Part shown: positions 9,744-18,120 of the stretch, one piece after another
Numbering within the stretch: the stretch's first letter is position 1
Layout: each line of letters opens with the position of its first letter
NCBI RefSeq assembly: GCF_900103955.1
Contig: NZ_FNIL01000009.1
Span: forward strand, 62,001-126,000
Source: Alkalicoccus daliensis
GTDB lineage: Bacteria > Bacillota > Bacilli > Bacillales > Salisediminibacteriaceae
Length of the DNA: 64,000 nucleotides
Direction: 5' to 3'
Position numbers and translations under genes: made by a program
The notes under the pieces: generated by a model
Told to the model about the DNA's origin: nothing
The model's input: the letters and a program-made list of their open reading frames with translations, nothing else
Databases searched by the model: none

Positions 9744-10397
9744 ATGAGCAAAATAATTATATATGATGCCTATGGTACATTATTTGATGTGACGTCTGTT
9801 GATAAAGCTATTGCTGAATATTACCCGGAGCAGGCGAAAAGCATAGGGGCCCTATGGAGAAAAAAGCAGATTGAGTATGCTTTTATCAAGCAGATGACCG
9901 GCAATTACGAGCCTTTTTCAGAAGTGACAAGACAAGCACTCCGCTATGCGTTATCGATAGAGACAGGGGCAGAAGTGAAAGACGTAGTGGACCGGTGTAT
10001 GCAGGCTTATGAGAAGCTGGATTTATTTCCCGAGTCACTCGAAGTGCTGAAACAACAGCAGGGGGTTACTAACGTTATTTTATCCAACGGATCGCGTGAC
10101 ATGCTGGAGCCGCTGATTGAGAATTCAAGTATCAGCGGATATATTGATAAAGTGATCAGTATCGATGACATAAAGCAATATAAACCTTCTCAGGCAGCCT
10201 ATCAATATGGACTTCGGCAATTTGATACTTCACGTGACAAAATTTTATTTATCTCTTCGAACACATGGGACATTGTTGGTGCGAAAACTTTTGGATACAA
10301 AACTTTTTGGATTAATCGGGGAGACACTGATTTTGAAAAAGGGCGCATTCAGCCTGATGAAGAAGCAGCGGATTTAAAAGGAATACTGAATAACTAA
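9744..10397 (+). CDS. HAD-superfamily hydrolase, haloacid dehalogenase type II-like
   Basis: A 217-residue protein with the four HAD motifs: DAYGTLFD (nucleophile Asp8), LSNGSRDML near 113, the Lys in KQYKPS near 148, and SSNTWDIVGA near 170-179. The DAYGT and SSNxWD wording is typical of L-2-haloacid dehalogenases, but many Bacillus members of this branch have unknown substrates. An AGGAGG ribosome binding site lies seven bases before the ATG. It follows the DraG-like gene closely and is followed by a weak hairpin at 10396-10427. Confidence 0.85.
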   Translation: MSKIIIYDAYGTLFDVTSVDKAIAEYYPEQAKSIGALWRKKQIEYAFIKQMTGNYEPFSEVTRQALRYALSIETGAEVKDVVDRCMQAYEKLDLFPESLEVLKQQQGVTNVILSNGSRDMLEPLIENSSISGYIDKVISIDDIKQYKPSQAAYQYGLRQFDTSRDKILFISSNTWDIVGAKTFGYKTFWINRGDTDFEKGRIQPDEEAADLKGILNN

Positions 10398-10427
10398 AGC
10401 TGGGGAAGAAATTCCTTCAGCTTTTTC
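10396..10427 (+). terminator. weak intrinsic terminator after the HAD gene
   Basis: An AAAGCTG/CAGCTTT stem extended by G-T pairs, followed by five T after CAGC; it starts at the stop codon. Confidence 0.55.
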
Positions 10428-10468
10428 TATCGAGCCAATAACTTAATATAAATCGAAGGCACTATAAA

Positions 10469-10498
10469 AACTATTTGTGAAATATTTCACAAATAGTT
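10469..10498. promoter_or_regulatory. 30-bp perfect palindrome, candidate Rex or Fnr operator
   Basis: The palindrome is perfect over 30 bp. Its core TTGTGAAATATTTCACAA matches the Rex consensus TTGTGA-N6-TCACAA and also the CRP/Fnr form TGTGA-N6-TCACA. A further TTCACAA half site lies about 20 bp downstream. It sits 147 bp upstream of the DoxX start, in the only intergenic space before that gene. It suggests control by NADH/NAD+ ratio or oxygen; which regulator binds cannot be decided from sequence. Confidence 0.65.
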
Positions 10499-10644
10499 CA
10501 CATGTTATATGCTCATCAATTCACAAACGATGATATAGTAAAACTATAGAAAAGTTGCTCATGCAATTTAAAACCTTAAGAAATCATAAGACACAAAACA
10601 TGAGCAGCGTTCATCCAAAAAATATATTTAGGGAGGAACTACTC

Positions 10645-11166
10645 ATGTTTATGAATTTCTTGAGAAACAACAAAATTGCGGCTGGAATACTTACTTTTAT
10701 TCGTCTTTATGTAGGGTATGCCTGGTTAACAGCCGGATGGGGAAAAGTAATGGGGGGCTTTGATGCAGGTGGTTACCTCCAGGGCGTAGTCGCTAATGAA
10801 GCAGTAATGACACAGTACCCAACGTATCATGCATTTATTGAAAATGTTGCAGTTCCGAATGCAGGCTTGTTCAGTTTCATGGTAGCCTGGGGAGAACTGC
10901 TCGTAGGACTCGGTTTGATTCTAGGTGTCTTTACTACCGCAGCCGCATTTTTCGGGATCATGATGAATTTCGCGTTTATGTTCGCCGGAACCATCAGCAG
11001 CAATCCCTGGCTCGTATTGTTCACAATTTTCCTTCTCGCTGCAGGAGCAAATGCCGGCAGATTCGGCGGAGACCGCTGGGTGATTCCTTATCTTCGCACA
11101 AACATATTAGGCCGGGACTGGTTGCAGAAGCGTATCCCGCAAGGGCGTCGCCCGAAAGCTGCGTAA
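10645..11166 (+). CDS. DoxX family membrane protein
   Basis: A 173-residue protein with four hydrophobic helices, about residues 10-30, 68-92, 95-115 and 118-135, and the DoxX-type GWGKVMGGFD segment near 30-40. Family members are membrane partners of quinone or thiosulfate oxidation systems or of oxidative-stress complexes, but most are uncharacterised. The ATG at 10645 is preferred over an in-frame start at 10555 because it follows GGGAGGA and gives the usual family length. The upstream Rex/Fnr-like palindrome suggests redox or oxygen control. A terminator follows at 11185-11215. Confidence 0.85.
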   Translation: MFMNFLRNNKIAAGILTFIRLYVGYAWLTAGWGKVMGGFDAGGYLQGVVANEAVMTQYPTYHAFIENVAVPNAGLFSFMVAWGELLVGLGLILGVFTTAAAFFGIMMNFAFMFAGTISSNPWLVLFTIFLLAAGANAGRFGGDRWVIPYLRTNILGRDWLQKRIPQGRRPKAA

Positions 11167-11184
11167 CAATTAAATCTCATTAAA

Positions 11185-11215
11185 AAGCCCATGCTGATTA
11201 TTACAGCATGGGCTT
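11185..11215. terminator. terminator after doxX (first of two identical copies)
   Basis: An AAGCCCATGCTG arm pairs with CAGCATGGGCTT. The same 33 bases (11185-11217) recur exactly at 11882-11914, flanking the dispersed repeat between them. Confidence 0.85.
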
Positions 11216-11220
11216 CTCAA

Positions 11221-11876
11221 AGTGTTTATAAAGTAAGAAATTTTATATATTTATGATTTGCTGTGTATAGGTTCTCCTCCGCTTTCCGGCGGAAGCTTGC
11301 CGTGGGGCTAGTCTTCAGCTATTTGCAATGCCTGCCGGATAGAACAAAATAAGAAGAGCATGGGTCCGCGCAGCCACATCCATCTCGGAAAAAGCATACG
11401 AGATGGATGTAAAACCCTGGCTGGCTTCCCTCATGCTTGGAGAAAATGTCCAAAAAAATCGTTTGGACATTCTCTCACAGACTGCGCTTTAATCCCACTG
11501 GCGTCACCGCCGGGCGCTATGGAGAAAAGTTATTTCCGAAGAAAAAGTGTTCGTAGCTCTGCGGTTTCGTATAAAAACCATTGCCTCCCTTAATTATGCT
11601 GCAGTCGCAAAAGAGTCGATACCTGGAGGATTTGAACGATTCTTATATCTTCCTAGGCGTTCTTACTGGGAAGATATAGTAAGCATGTGCGAAACCAGCC
11701 AATGATCTTTAAATCACTGGAAAGAGCTCTTTACTTTCCAGTGATTTGGCTGCGTGAAGCCATGCTCCTCTTTTAAGAAGGCAGGTTAGCGGAGAGAGTT
11801 CCCTCCGGAAAGCGACCCTTCGGAGACAAAAGCATAAAATCGTATACTTATACAAAAAAAGTACTTTTTCAACAGC
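11221..11876 (+). repeat. dispersed non-coding repeat family 1, copy A
   Basis: A 656-bp copy of an element also present at 59948-60478 (copy B), 25235-25365 (copy C, reversed and internally deleted) and 38639-39016 (copy D, diverged). The left end reads AGTGTTTATAAAGTAAGAAA and the right end GTACTTTTTCAACAG. Internal hairpins conserved with copy B include TATATCTTCC.../GGGAAGATATA and AATCACTGGAAAG.../CTTTCCAGTGATT. No transposase or conserved open frame is present. Copy A carries about 125 extra bases holding an 81-bp hairpin repeat of family 2. The whole copy lies between two identical 33-bp terminator sequences. Confidence 0.85.
11357..11437 (+). repeat. 81-bp hairpin repeat family 2, copy 1 (nested in copy A)
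   Basis: A three-tier imperfect hairpin. The outer arms AGCATG/CATGCT, middle arms CAGCCA/TGGCTG and inner arms CATCCATCTCG/CGAGATGGATG can all pair. The boxes TCCGCGCAGCCA and GGCTGGCTTCCC are shared with the copy at 47394-47474, while the stems differ but stay complementary. Confidence 0.75.
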
Positions 11877-11881
11877 CTGAG

Positions 11882-11914
11882 AAGCCCATGCTGATTATTA
11901 CAGCATGGGCTTCT
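11882..11914. terminator. terminator, second identical copy, 3' of the DUF624 gene
   Basis: Exact 33-base duplicate of 11185-11217. It now serves the leftward DUF624 gene that ends at 11924. Confidence 0.8.
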
Positions 11915-11923
11915 ATAAAATAT

Positions 11924-12571
11924 TTACGAAGAGAAGGCTTCCTGATTAGTAAGCACTGCCGAATTTTTTGTTTCCAGCCTTTTCTGTACTACGTACATAA
12001 AGAGCACAGCAAAGGCAGATACTCCCCAAAAGCTCAGGAGTATAGGGAAGAAGTAAAAAGCGGCAAGTAATGCAGTGAAGCCGAGCAGGCTGACAGCTGC
12101 AGTTTTCAGATGGCTGAAAGGTAAGAATACAGCAACTAAAAATATTTTCGCGAATGGCATCTCCGGCATTGTTACATAAGCCGGGAAAAAGAATGCTAAA
12201 GTGATGCTGAATAAAAACATCGTGAAAATGAGTCCTGACATCATCGCAATCAGCATAGTCCCTTCAAACTGCGGCAGAAGCCATGTATTTAAAGCAATCA
12301 GGCTTCCTCCTGTCCAGAAGAAGATACCAAATTTATTCGCCTTGAGAAACTCCTGTTTATAGGTCGTTGCATAAAGTGCAAAAATTTCATTCAGTGTATC
12401 TCCGCGGACAAGCTTCCTGAGTATAGTGTATAAGGCGACGGTGGAAGGGAAGATCCCTAAAACTATCCCGCCGGCAAGTGTAAAGATGACCCATAAAAAA
12501 TTTGCATAAGCCAGTTTCACAAACCAATCGCTGACGACGTATAAGGGGTTTGACATCCACCGTACCATCAT
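11924..12571 (-). CDS. DUF624 / YesL-family membrane protein
   Basis: A 215-residue integral membrane protein with about six hydrophobic helices, starting near residues 20-42 and ending near 178-196. The pattern matches DUF624 (YesL), a family nearly always found beside YesMN two-component systems and sugar ABC importers in Bacillus; its molecular role is not known. It starts three bases after the stop of the GH43 xylosidase gene, with AAGGAG before the ATG, and is the last gene of the leftward xylan operon. Confidence 0.88.
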   Translation of the reverse strand: MMVRWMSNPLYVVSDWFVKLAYANFLWVIFTLAGGIVLGIFPSTVALYTILRKLVRGDTLNEIFALYATTYKQEFLKANKFGIFFWTGGSLIALNTWLLPQFEGTMLIAMMSGLIFTMFLFSITLAFFFPAYVTMPEMPFAKIFLVAVFLPFSHLKTAAVSLLGFTALLAAFYFFPILLSFWGVSAFAVLFMYVVQKRLETKNSAVLTNQEAFSS

Positions 12572-12573
12572 AA

Positions 12574-14157
12574 CTATCTCTCCTTCGTTTCGTAAATAAA
12601 GTAATCAAAATCAGCAGGCTTTTTCGTGCCGCTGTAATCCTGCGTTGCCATACCGATAAAAGTACCGGTAAAGCGGACGTCAGGAGCTGAGTCATCTGAC
12701 ATGTGCGTAGTATCAAGCACCGGGCCTATCTTTTTCCAGTCCTGCATCTCCTCATCCTGATAAAACAGCTGGAGCTTATCTTCGTTGATTTCTCCACGAA
12801 GTTTCACGCTGCCCGTCTGCGCAATTCTTACGGGAGGGAGAAGAACTTCTTCATACTCACCGCTTACCGTGCGCAGAATCTGCAGTACACGTCCTTTGTC
12901 TTCCTGGTGGGTGATATGAAGATATACATGATCTTCAGTATCGTAATAAACAACCAGCCCTGCTTTATGCTGGTAATATTCCGGATCATAATCAAGCTTT
13001 GTCTCAAACGTGCTGTAGAAAGATGTCTGTCTGCGGGCTACCAGACTCTGGTGATGGACCGACGAAAGTGATTCGCGGCCAAAGAGACGCAGATAGCCAG
13101 GACGTTCTTTTAAAGAAACCCAGGAGTCATCCATCGGCACACGCAGAGAATTCCAGGCACCGTTTAATTCTTCAGTATCAAAGTCATCTTTTGGATCTTC
13201 CGGTTCAAATGGATGCTCGGGAAGATCGGGTGCTTCTGTCTCTGTGCGCGGGAAATGATCACCATGTGCCAGGCGAACCCAGCCATCTTCCGTCCATTCA
13301 ACTTTCTGGATAGAAGTTTCTCTGCCGAGCGTACAGTATTTTTCTTTTAATGGACGTCCGCAGAGATGAACAAAGTACCATTCACCGTTTGGTGTATCTA
13401 CAAGGCTGCCGTGTCCAGCTTTCTGGATTTCCAGCTCAGGATTTCCTCTGGAGCTGATAAGCGGATAATTCGGGTCTGTTTCATAAGGGCCGTCAATCGA
13501 TTTCGAACGTGCTACCGTTTCCGCATGTTCATATTCTGTGCCGCCTTCTGCAACAAACAGGTAATACCAGCCGTCCTTTTTATAGATATGCGGCCCTTCT
13601 GTCAGCTTTATGTCTGTCCCAGTATAAATGGTTTTAATTGGACCGACCAGCTTTTCTTCTTTTTCGGAATATTCCTGAAGAATAATGCCGGCAAATGGGT
13701 GATTTCCGGAGCGGTAATCCCAGATCATATTTACATACCACTTGCGGCCGTCATCGTCATGATATAAGGAAGGATCGAATCCGCTGCTGTTCAGGTAAAT
13801 TGGTTCTGACCAGGGGCCTTCAATAGAATCAGCGGTTACGAGATAGTTGTGCGCATCCTTATATGCACCGTGCCATTGTTTAACATCTGTATAAATTAAA
13901 TAAAATTTTCCATCGTGATGGGAAAGGCATGGCGCCCAGACGCCGCCGGAATTCATATTGCCTTTCATATCAAGCTGGGACTTCCGCGTAAGAGGGCTTC
14001 CTGCAAAGCGCCAGTTCTTTAAGTCTTTGGAGTGGTGTATTCGTACGCCCGGGAACCATTCAAATGTAGATGTAGCAATATAAAAGTCATCGCCAACCCT
14101 TAATATAGAAGGGTCGGCATGGAATCCTGGTAAAATTGGGTTCTGAATTTTTGACAT
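12574..14157 (-). CDS. xynB: glycoside hydrolase family 43 beta-xylosidase
   Basis: A 527-residue cytoplasmic enzyme without a signal peptide. The N-terminal five-bladed propeller (about 1-320) shows the GH43 residues: catalytic base Asp in GFHADPSIL near 12-19, the pKa-modulating Asp in SGFDPSL near 125, and the acid Glu in LTEGPHIYKK near 186. The C-terminal beta-sandwich (about 335-525) is the XynB/DUF1349-type domain. It would release xylose (or arabinose) from imported xylo-oligosaccharides. The ATG at 14157 is chosen because the in-frame TTG 12 bases earlier lies on the ribosome binding site AAGGAG. It sits between the ABC permeases and DUF624, consistent with feeding XylA and XylB. Confidence 0.9.
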   Translation of the reverse strand: MSKIQNPILPGFHADPSILRVGDDFYIATSTFEWFPGVRIHHSKDLKNWRFAGSPLTRKSQLDMKGNMNSGGVWAPCLSHHDGKFYLIYTDVKQWHGAYKDAHNYLVTADSIEGPWSEPIYLNSSGFDPSLYHDDDGRKWYVNMIWDYRSGNHPFAGIILQEYSEKEEKLVGPIKTIYTGTDIKLTEGPHIYKKDGWYYLFVAEGGTEYEHAETVARSKSIDGPYETDPNYPLISSRGNPELEIQKAGHGSLVDTPNGEWYFVHLCGRPLKEKYCTLGRETSIQKVEWTEDGWVRLAHGDHFPRTETEAPDLPEHPFEPEDPKDDFDTEELNGAWNSLRVPMDDSWVSLKERPGYLRLFGRESLSSVHHQSLVARRQTSFYSTFETKLDYDPEYYQHKAGLVVYYDTEDHVYLHITHQEDKGRVLQILRTVSGEYEEVLLPPVRIAQTGSVKLRGEINEDKLQLFYQDEEMQDWKKIGPVLDTTHMSDDSAPDVRFTGTFIGMATQDYSGTKKPADFDYFIYETKER

Positions 14158-14192
14158 AAAACAGTACAACTCCTTGGATAAAGTAATAAAAT

Positions 14193-15074
14193 TTAACCTT
14201 TTACAGAACCGGCAGTCATTCCTTCTACGATACGGTTACTTAGGATAAAGAAGGCAATGAGGATCGGAAGCATACTGATTACAAGCGTTGCACCGATCGC
14301 ACCCCAGTCAGTAGAATACTGTCCGATAAAGTTTTGAATACCGACTGTCAGTGTTTTTAAGCTGTCAGAGCTGATAAAAGTGTTTACAAAAACGAATTCA
14401 TTCCAGTTGTAGATCATGTTGATGATTGCTGTTGTTGCTACTACTGGAGCAGTAATCGGCAGAATGATTCTGAAGAACATCCGATGCACCGAGCATCCGT
14501 CCATAATAGCTGCTTCCTCCAGTTCCCTTGGCAGCGTGTAGTAGAAACCGAGAAGAATCATCATTGTCAGCGGCAGGTTAAACGCTGTATAAGTCAGGAT
14601 AATGGAAAGGTGATGGTCCATTAATCCTACGTTCATAAAGAAACTGAAGAGCGGGATCAGGGTGGAGTGTACAGGAATCATTAATCCTACCATAAATAAG
14701 CCGAGTACAAGTTTATTTAATTTCCACTGCATTCTTGTAATAGCGAATGTTACAAAGCTTGCCAGTAAAATTGTGAGAATTACTGAAGATCCTGTAACAA
14801 TTACACTGTTAAAGAAATAGAGCCCGATATTTCCATCTGTCCATACTCTGGCATAGTTGCCCCATTGAGGATCTGATGGAAGCGCAAATGGTGCCAGATT
14901 AAATACTTCCTGATTATCTTTTAAAGAGAAGAGCAGAAGCCAGACCAGCGGTAAGAGCTGTACCAGCGCTACAATTCCTAAAATAACATAGAGAAGGAGG
15001 TGGGTGATTTTCAAACGAAAAGACCCGATTTTCACCCCTTCTGATGATTCTACTGCTGTTGAATTTGAAGACAT
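14193..15074 (-). CDS. carbohydrate ABC transporter permease (MalG/CUT1 type)
   Basis: A 293-residue inner-membrane permease with six helices. The EAA loop is visible as ELEEAAIMDGCSVHRMFFRIILP near residues 185-208 (region only). It pairs with the MalF-type permease just upstream (15 bp gap) and the binding lipoprotein. By context it imports xylo-oligosaccharides. A GGAGGGAAAG-type site precedes the ATG. No ATPase gene lies in this operon. Confidence 0.9.
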   Translation of the reverse strand: MSSNSTAVESSEGVKIGSFRLKITHLLLYVILGIVALVQLLPLVWLLLFSLKDNQEVFNLAPFALPSDPQWGNYARVWTDGNIGLYFFNSVIVTGSSVILTILLASFVTFAITRMQWKLNKLVLGLFMVGLMIPVHSTLIPLFSFFMNVGLMDHHLSIILTYTAFNLPLTMMILLGFYYTLPRELEEAAIMDGCSVHRMFFRIILPITAPVVATTAIINMIYNWNEFVFVNTFISSDSLKTLTVGIQNFIGQYSTDWGAIGATLVISMLPILIAFFILSNRIVEGMTAGSVKG

Positions 15075-15089
15075 GAGCTTTCCCTCCTT

Positions 15090-15968
15090 TTAATACTGTA
15101 CTTCATCTTTCGTTGCTGTTGCTCTACGGATAAGATAAGTAACAATTAAAATCATTACAAGCATGAAGAAACCTATTGCACTCCCGTAACCGAAATCATT
15201 GGTACGGAAAGCAAGTTTGTACATATAAGAAGCCATTACTTCACTGGCGCCGTTCGGGCCGCCGTCAGTCATTACGTATATCAAATCAAAATATTTTAAG
15301 GACCCGATCACTGCAAGTACAATGGTAACTTTAATAATACCGGAAATGAGCGGAAGCTTAATTTTGTAAGCGATCTGGAAAGGACTTGCTCCATCAATTT
15401 TTGCTGCTTCTTCCAGTTCTTTTGGAATATTTTTCAAAGCTGCATAATAAATGATGATATAGAATCCGGCATACTGCCAGATAATCGGAATAAAGATCGC
15501 GAATAATACGATACTTGTATCAGAAAGCCATAATGGCGGGTTTTCAATTCCAATAGAGGTTAAAAAGCGGTTCATAACACCGTTGGTAGGGTGATAGACA
15601 CGCATCCAAAGCTGGGCAATAGCTACGCTGGAAAGCAGCATAGGGATTAAGTAAATTTTCCTGAAAAGGTCTGCACCTTTAACATTTCCAGCAAGCACAA
15701 GGGAAACTCCTAAGTATAAAACAAGACTCCCCACAGAAAATAAAGCAAGCAGAAATGAATGCCAGGCACTGCTCCAGAAAGCACCGTCTGTCATAACAGC
15801 AGCATAGTTTTCCAAACCAATAAACGTCATAGCGCCGATACCATCCCAATCCATAAGACCATAATATCCGGTCATAACAATCGGAACATAAATTAATGTA
15901 AGAATAAGCAGTAGAGCAGGCAGTGTATACATGGCAATGATCCGCTTATCCGACATGATTTTATTCAT
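15090..15968 (-). CDS. carbohydrate ABC transporter permease (MalF/CUT1 type)
   Basis: A 292-residue permease with six helices and the EAA loop starting ELEEAAKIDGASP near residue 190. The ATG at 15968 follows AAAGGAG; an in-frame start 30 bases upstream has no such site. It lies downstream of the binding-protein gene, from which it is separated by a stem-loop, and upstream of the MalG-type partner. Together they form the membrane channel of the xylo-oligosaccharide importer. Confidence 0.9.
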   Translation of the reverse strand: MNKIMSDKRIIAMYTLPALLLILTLIYVPIVMTGYYGLMDWDGIGAMTFIGLENYAAVMTDGAFWSSAWHSFLLALFSVGSLVLYLGVSLVLAGNVKGADLFRKIYLIPMLLSSVAIAQLWMRVYHPTNGVMNRFLTSIGIENPPLWLSDTSIVLFAIFIPIIWQYAGFYIIIYYAALKNIPKELEEAAKIDGASPFQIAYKIKLPLISGIIKVTIVLAVIGSLKYFDLIYVMTDGGPNGASEVMASYMYKLAFRTNDFGYGSAIGFFMLVMILIVTYLIRRATATKDEVQY

Positions 15969-16010
15969 GACAAGTGTCTCCTTTCGATAACAATTCATTT
16001 AAAAATAAAA

Positions 16011-16047
16011 CTCGTCCCATATCTCCTTGAGGAAATTATGGGACGAG
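16011..16047 (-). terminator. intercistronic stem-loop after the binding-protein gene
   Basis: A CTCGTCCCATA arm pairs perfectly with TATGGGACGAG across 11 bp. On the transcribed (minus) strand it is followed by TTTTATTTTT. It probably stops or stabilises part of the transcripts so that the binding protein is made in excess over the permeases. Confidence 0.75.
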
Positions 16048-16058
16048 TAGAGAGGAGC

Positions 16059-17441
16059 TTATTCGTCTTCCTGTAATGCTTCCTCATGTGTTTCTGCAAA
16101 TTCTTCAGGTGTTGTTTCGCCACCGAATAGTGACTGAATCATGTTCAAGTGTGTTTCAGCAACGCTGGAGCTCATCTGTACATCAGCAAAGAGTGTAATA
16201 TCATTTGCATTGTTCAGGTCGTCAAGTACATCGACAAACAGGTCAGGAAGGTCTACTTCCTCAGTGTTTACCTGTGTACCAGGGATTACACCAGCTTCTT
16301 CTACAGAACGCTTGCCCCACTCCTGTGCGAAGTGCTTAACAAATGCTTTTGACTCTTCCTGCACATCAGACTCTTCAGATACGAACAGTCCAACACCTGG
16401 TCCACCTACCCAGTTGTCTACATTACCGTCGCCGCCGTCAACTTCCGGGAACTTAAAGAAGTCAATGCTGTCACGGAATTCCTGTGGAACTTCTTCGTTT
16501 GTAGTGTAGTTAGGAAGATCCCATGAACCGATAAGGTACATTGCTGCACTTCCGTTCATGAATTCTGCTTTTGCTTCCTGGTCGGAAAGACCGTTAAATC
16601 CAGAGATAAATGCATCGTGATCTACCATTTCCTGAATCTTTTCAGCAGCTTCTACAAGGCGCTCGTCTTCGAAAGAACCACTTCGGTCAATCGCGGAGTT
16701 TAAAGCCTCAGATCCGCCGATACGGTCAGCAAGATACATATACCAGAGAGAGCCAGTCCAGCGGTCACGGTTACCAAGAGCAATCGGTGGCATTCCTGCT
16801 TCTGCAAGAGTATCAATTACTTCAAGGAACTCATCGTAAGTTTCAGGTACTTCTACACCGTGCTCTTCAAAAATTGCTTTGTTATAGAAAACAGGTGCAA
16901 TGTTCAGCTCAAGTGGAAGGGCATAAGATTCGCCGTCAACTTCATAAGCTTCGAGAGTACCAGCTACGAACTCATCACGCAGTCCGTCTTCTTCAAGGAT
17001 GTCATCAAGCGGAGTAAACATGTCACCGTTTACATAAGGCTCAAGGAATCCAGCAGGCCAAGTCATACCTACGTCAGGAAGCTGGTTGGAGGAAGATACA
17101 ACCTGAAGCTTGTTTTTATACTGCTCGTTCTCCAATACTTCCAGCTCCACTGTTACGTGTGGATGCTCTGCTTCAAAGTCTGCAATAATATCAGAAACGA
17201 TTCTGTGATGGTCAGGAGAACTTCCCTGTGGCCATAGGTGCATAAAATCGATTGTTACTTCTTCCTGATCTTCCGCTGCGTTATTTGCAGCTTCGTTATT
17301 AGCATTAGCGTTTGTATTGTTACTGTTGTTCTCGTCAGCGCTTGCAGTTTCATTCGCGTCGTTTCCTCCGCCTCCGCAGGCAGCTAACATTAAAGCAGCA
17401 GTGGTAAGTGTCATGAATGGGACAAAAGCTTTCTTTTTCAT
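16059..17441 (-). CDS. sugar-binding lipoprotein of the xylo-oligosaccharide ABC importer
   Basis: A 460-residue family 1 extracellular solute-binding protein. A lipoprotein signal ends in LMLAAC with the lipidated Cys at 22. It is followed by an Asn/Ala/Glu-rich linker to about residue 62, then the two-lobed binding fold with DFMHLWPQGSSPDHH near 65. First gene of the leftward operon: binding protein, stem-loop, two permeases, GH43 enzyme, DUF624. A cre-like box lies within its promoter, so glucose repression through CcpA is likely; the YesMN-type pair next to it is the probable activator. The acidic linker is longer than usual and fits a salt-exposed cell surface. Confidence 0.92.
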   Translation of the reverse strand: MKKKAFVPFMTLTTAALMLAACGGGGNDANETASADENNSNNTNANANNEAANNAAEDQEEVTIDFMHLWPQGSSPDHHRIVSDIIADFEAEHPHVTVELEVLENEQYKNKLQVVSSSNQLPDVGMTWPAGFLEPYVNGDMFTPLDDILEEDGLRDEFVAGTLEAYEVDGESYALPLELNIAPVFYNKAIFEEHGVEVPETYDEFLEVIDTLAEAGMPPIALGNRDRWTGSLWYMYLADRIGGSEALNSAIDRSGSFEDERLVEAAEKIQEMVDHDAFISGFNGLSDQEAKAEFMNGSAAMYLIGSWDLPNYTTNEEVPQEFRDSIDFFKFPEVDGGDGNVDNWVGGPGVGLFVSEESDVQEESKAFVKHFAQEWGKRSVEEAGVIPGTQVNTEEVDLPDLFVDVLDDLNNANDITLFADVQMSSSVAETHLNMIQSLFGGETTPEEFAETHEEALQEDE

Positions 17442-17477
17442 TATTTTGTTTCCCCCTTATTAATTTGGTGTAAGCTC

Positions 17478-17504
17478 AGTATAACAGCGCTGAAAGCGCT
17501 TTAT
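17478..17504 (-). promoter_or_regulatory. promoter -10 element and cre box of the xylan ABC operon
   Basis: On the minus strand TATACT (plus coordinates 17478-17483) makes a good -10 element. Just upstream, TGAAAGCGCTTTAT at 17491-17504 matches the CcpA cre consensus TGWAANCGNTNWCA except at the end. The box falls in the -10/-35 spacer, where CcpA binding would block initiation. A TTAGTTTAACC half site of XylR type lies further upstream near 17545. Confidence 0.6.
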
Positions 17505-18120
17505 AAGGTAACGTTGATTAGCTAAAATACCAATATAATTCGTTGGTTAAACTAAGTATTTTAGTACTTTTTATATAAAATATCTTTCTGCAGAAATGTA
17601 AAAAGGCTTATTAAGCGAGGTTTCTATCCAGATAATATTTTTAAACCGAGTTAAAAAATTCTATTATTTTCAGATTTTTATTCTTTCTGATTTCTTTTTA
17701 TTAGGCTGCTTTAAAAATATAAACTGCGTTAATTAAGAAGTAATAAGGATGCTGCACTTTCGGAGAGGGGCATGTGCCAGAAAAAATTGAGCAGACAAGG
17801 CGGTATTCAAGACGCCCATGGAAAAAGAAAGATTTGCTTCAGCTGGGTTTAACGGAGAGAATGAATTCGGCTGGACGCTTTTCGCAATATATTGGCTTCC
17901 TTTTCCTATGAGGCTGTATTATAGAGCGCTTGTTCACCATCGGCAGTTTTCTTTTCGAACGACTTAAGTGGAAAGGGTGGCGGTTATCATTCACAATAGA
18001 AAATCAAGAAAAATCCCCGATGAAAAAAACTCCATCGGGGATTTCTGCTTGCAGTTATTATAGTAGAAAGTAGAAATCTGTTTGAGAAATCAGAAGGCAG
18101 GCAGCTTTTTATTCGTATTT
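17505..18120. other. 616-bp intergenic region between the ABC operon and the two-component operon
   Basis: Contains the upstream promoter region of the binding-protein gene and, at its far end, the terminator at 18011-18044. The middle (about 17750-17990) is less AT-rich and holds no open frame with a ribosome binding site; nothing else was recognised. Confidence 0.5.
18011..18044 (-). terminator. intrinsic terminator of the two-component operon
   Basis: An AAATCCCCGATG arm pairs perfectly with CATCGGGGATTT around a ten-base A-rich loop, 77 bases beyond the response-regulator stop. Confidence 0.85.

Noticed and set aside
11360-11593. 77-codon open frame in repeat copy A (and a 68-codon frame at 59970-60176 in copy B)
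   Set aside because: The two copies keep different reading frames over the same DNA, so neither is maintained as protein.
11221-11876. Insertion sequence with transposase
   Set aside because: No open frame with transposase features in any copy; only hairpins and shared ends.
17505-18010. Possible small gene or RNA between the ABC and two-component operons
   Set aside because: No open frame with a start signal, no conserved RNA motif, only one terminator at the end.
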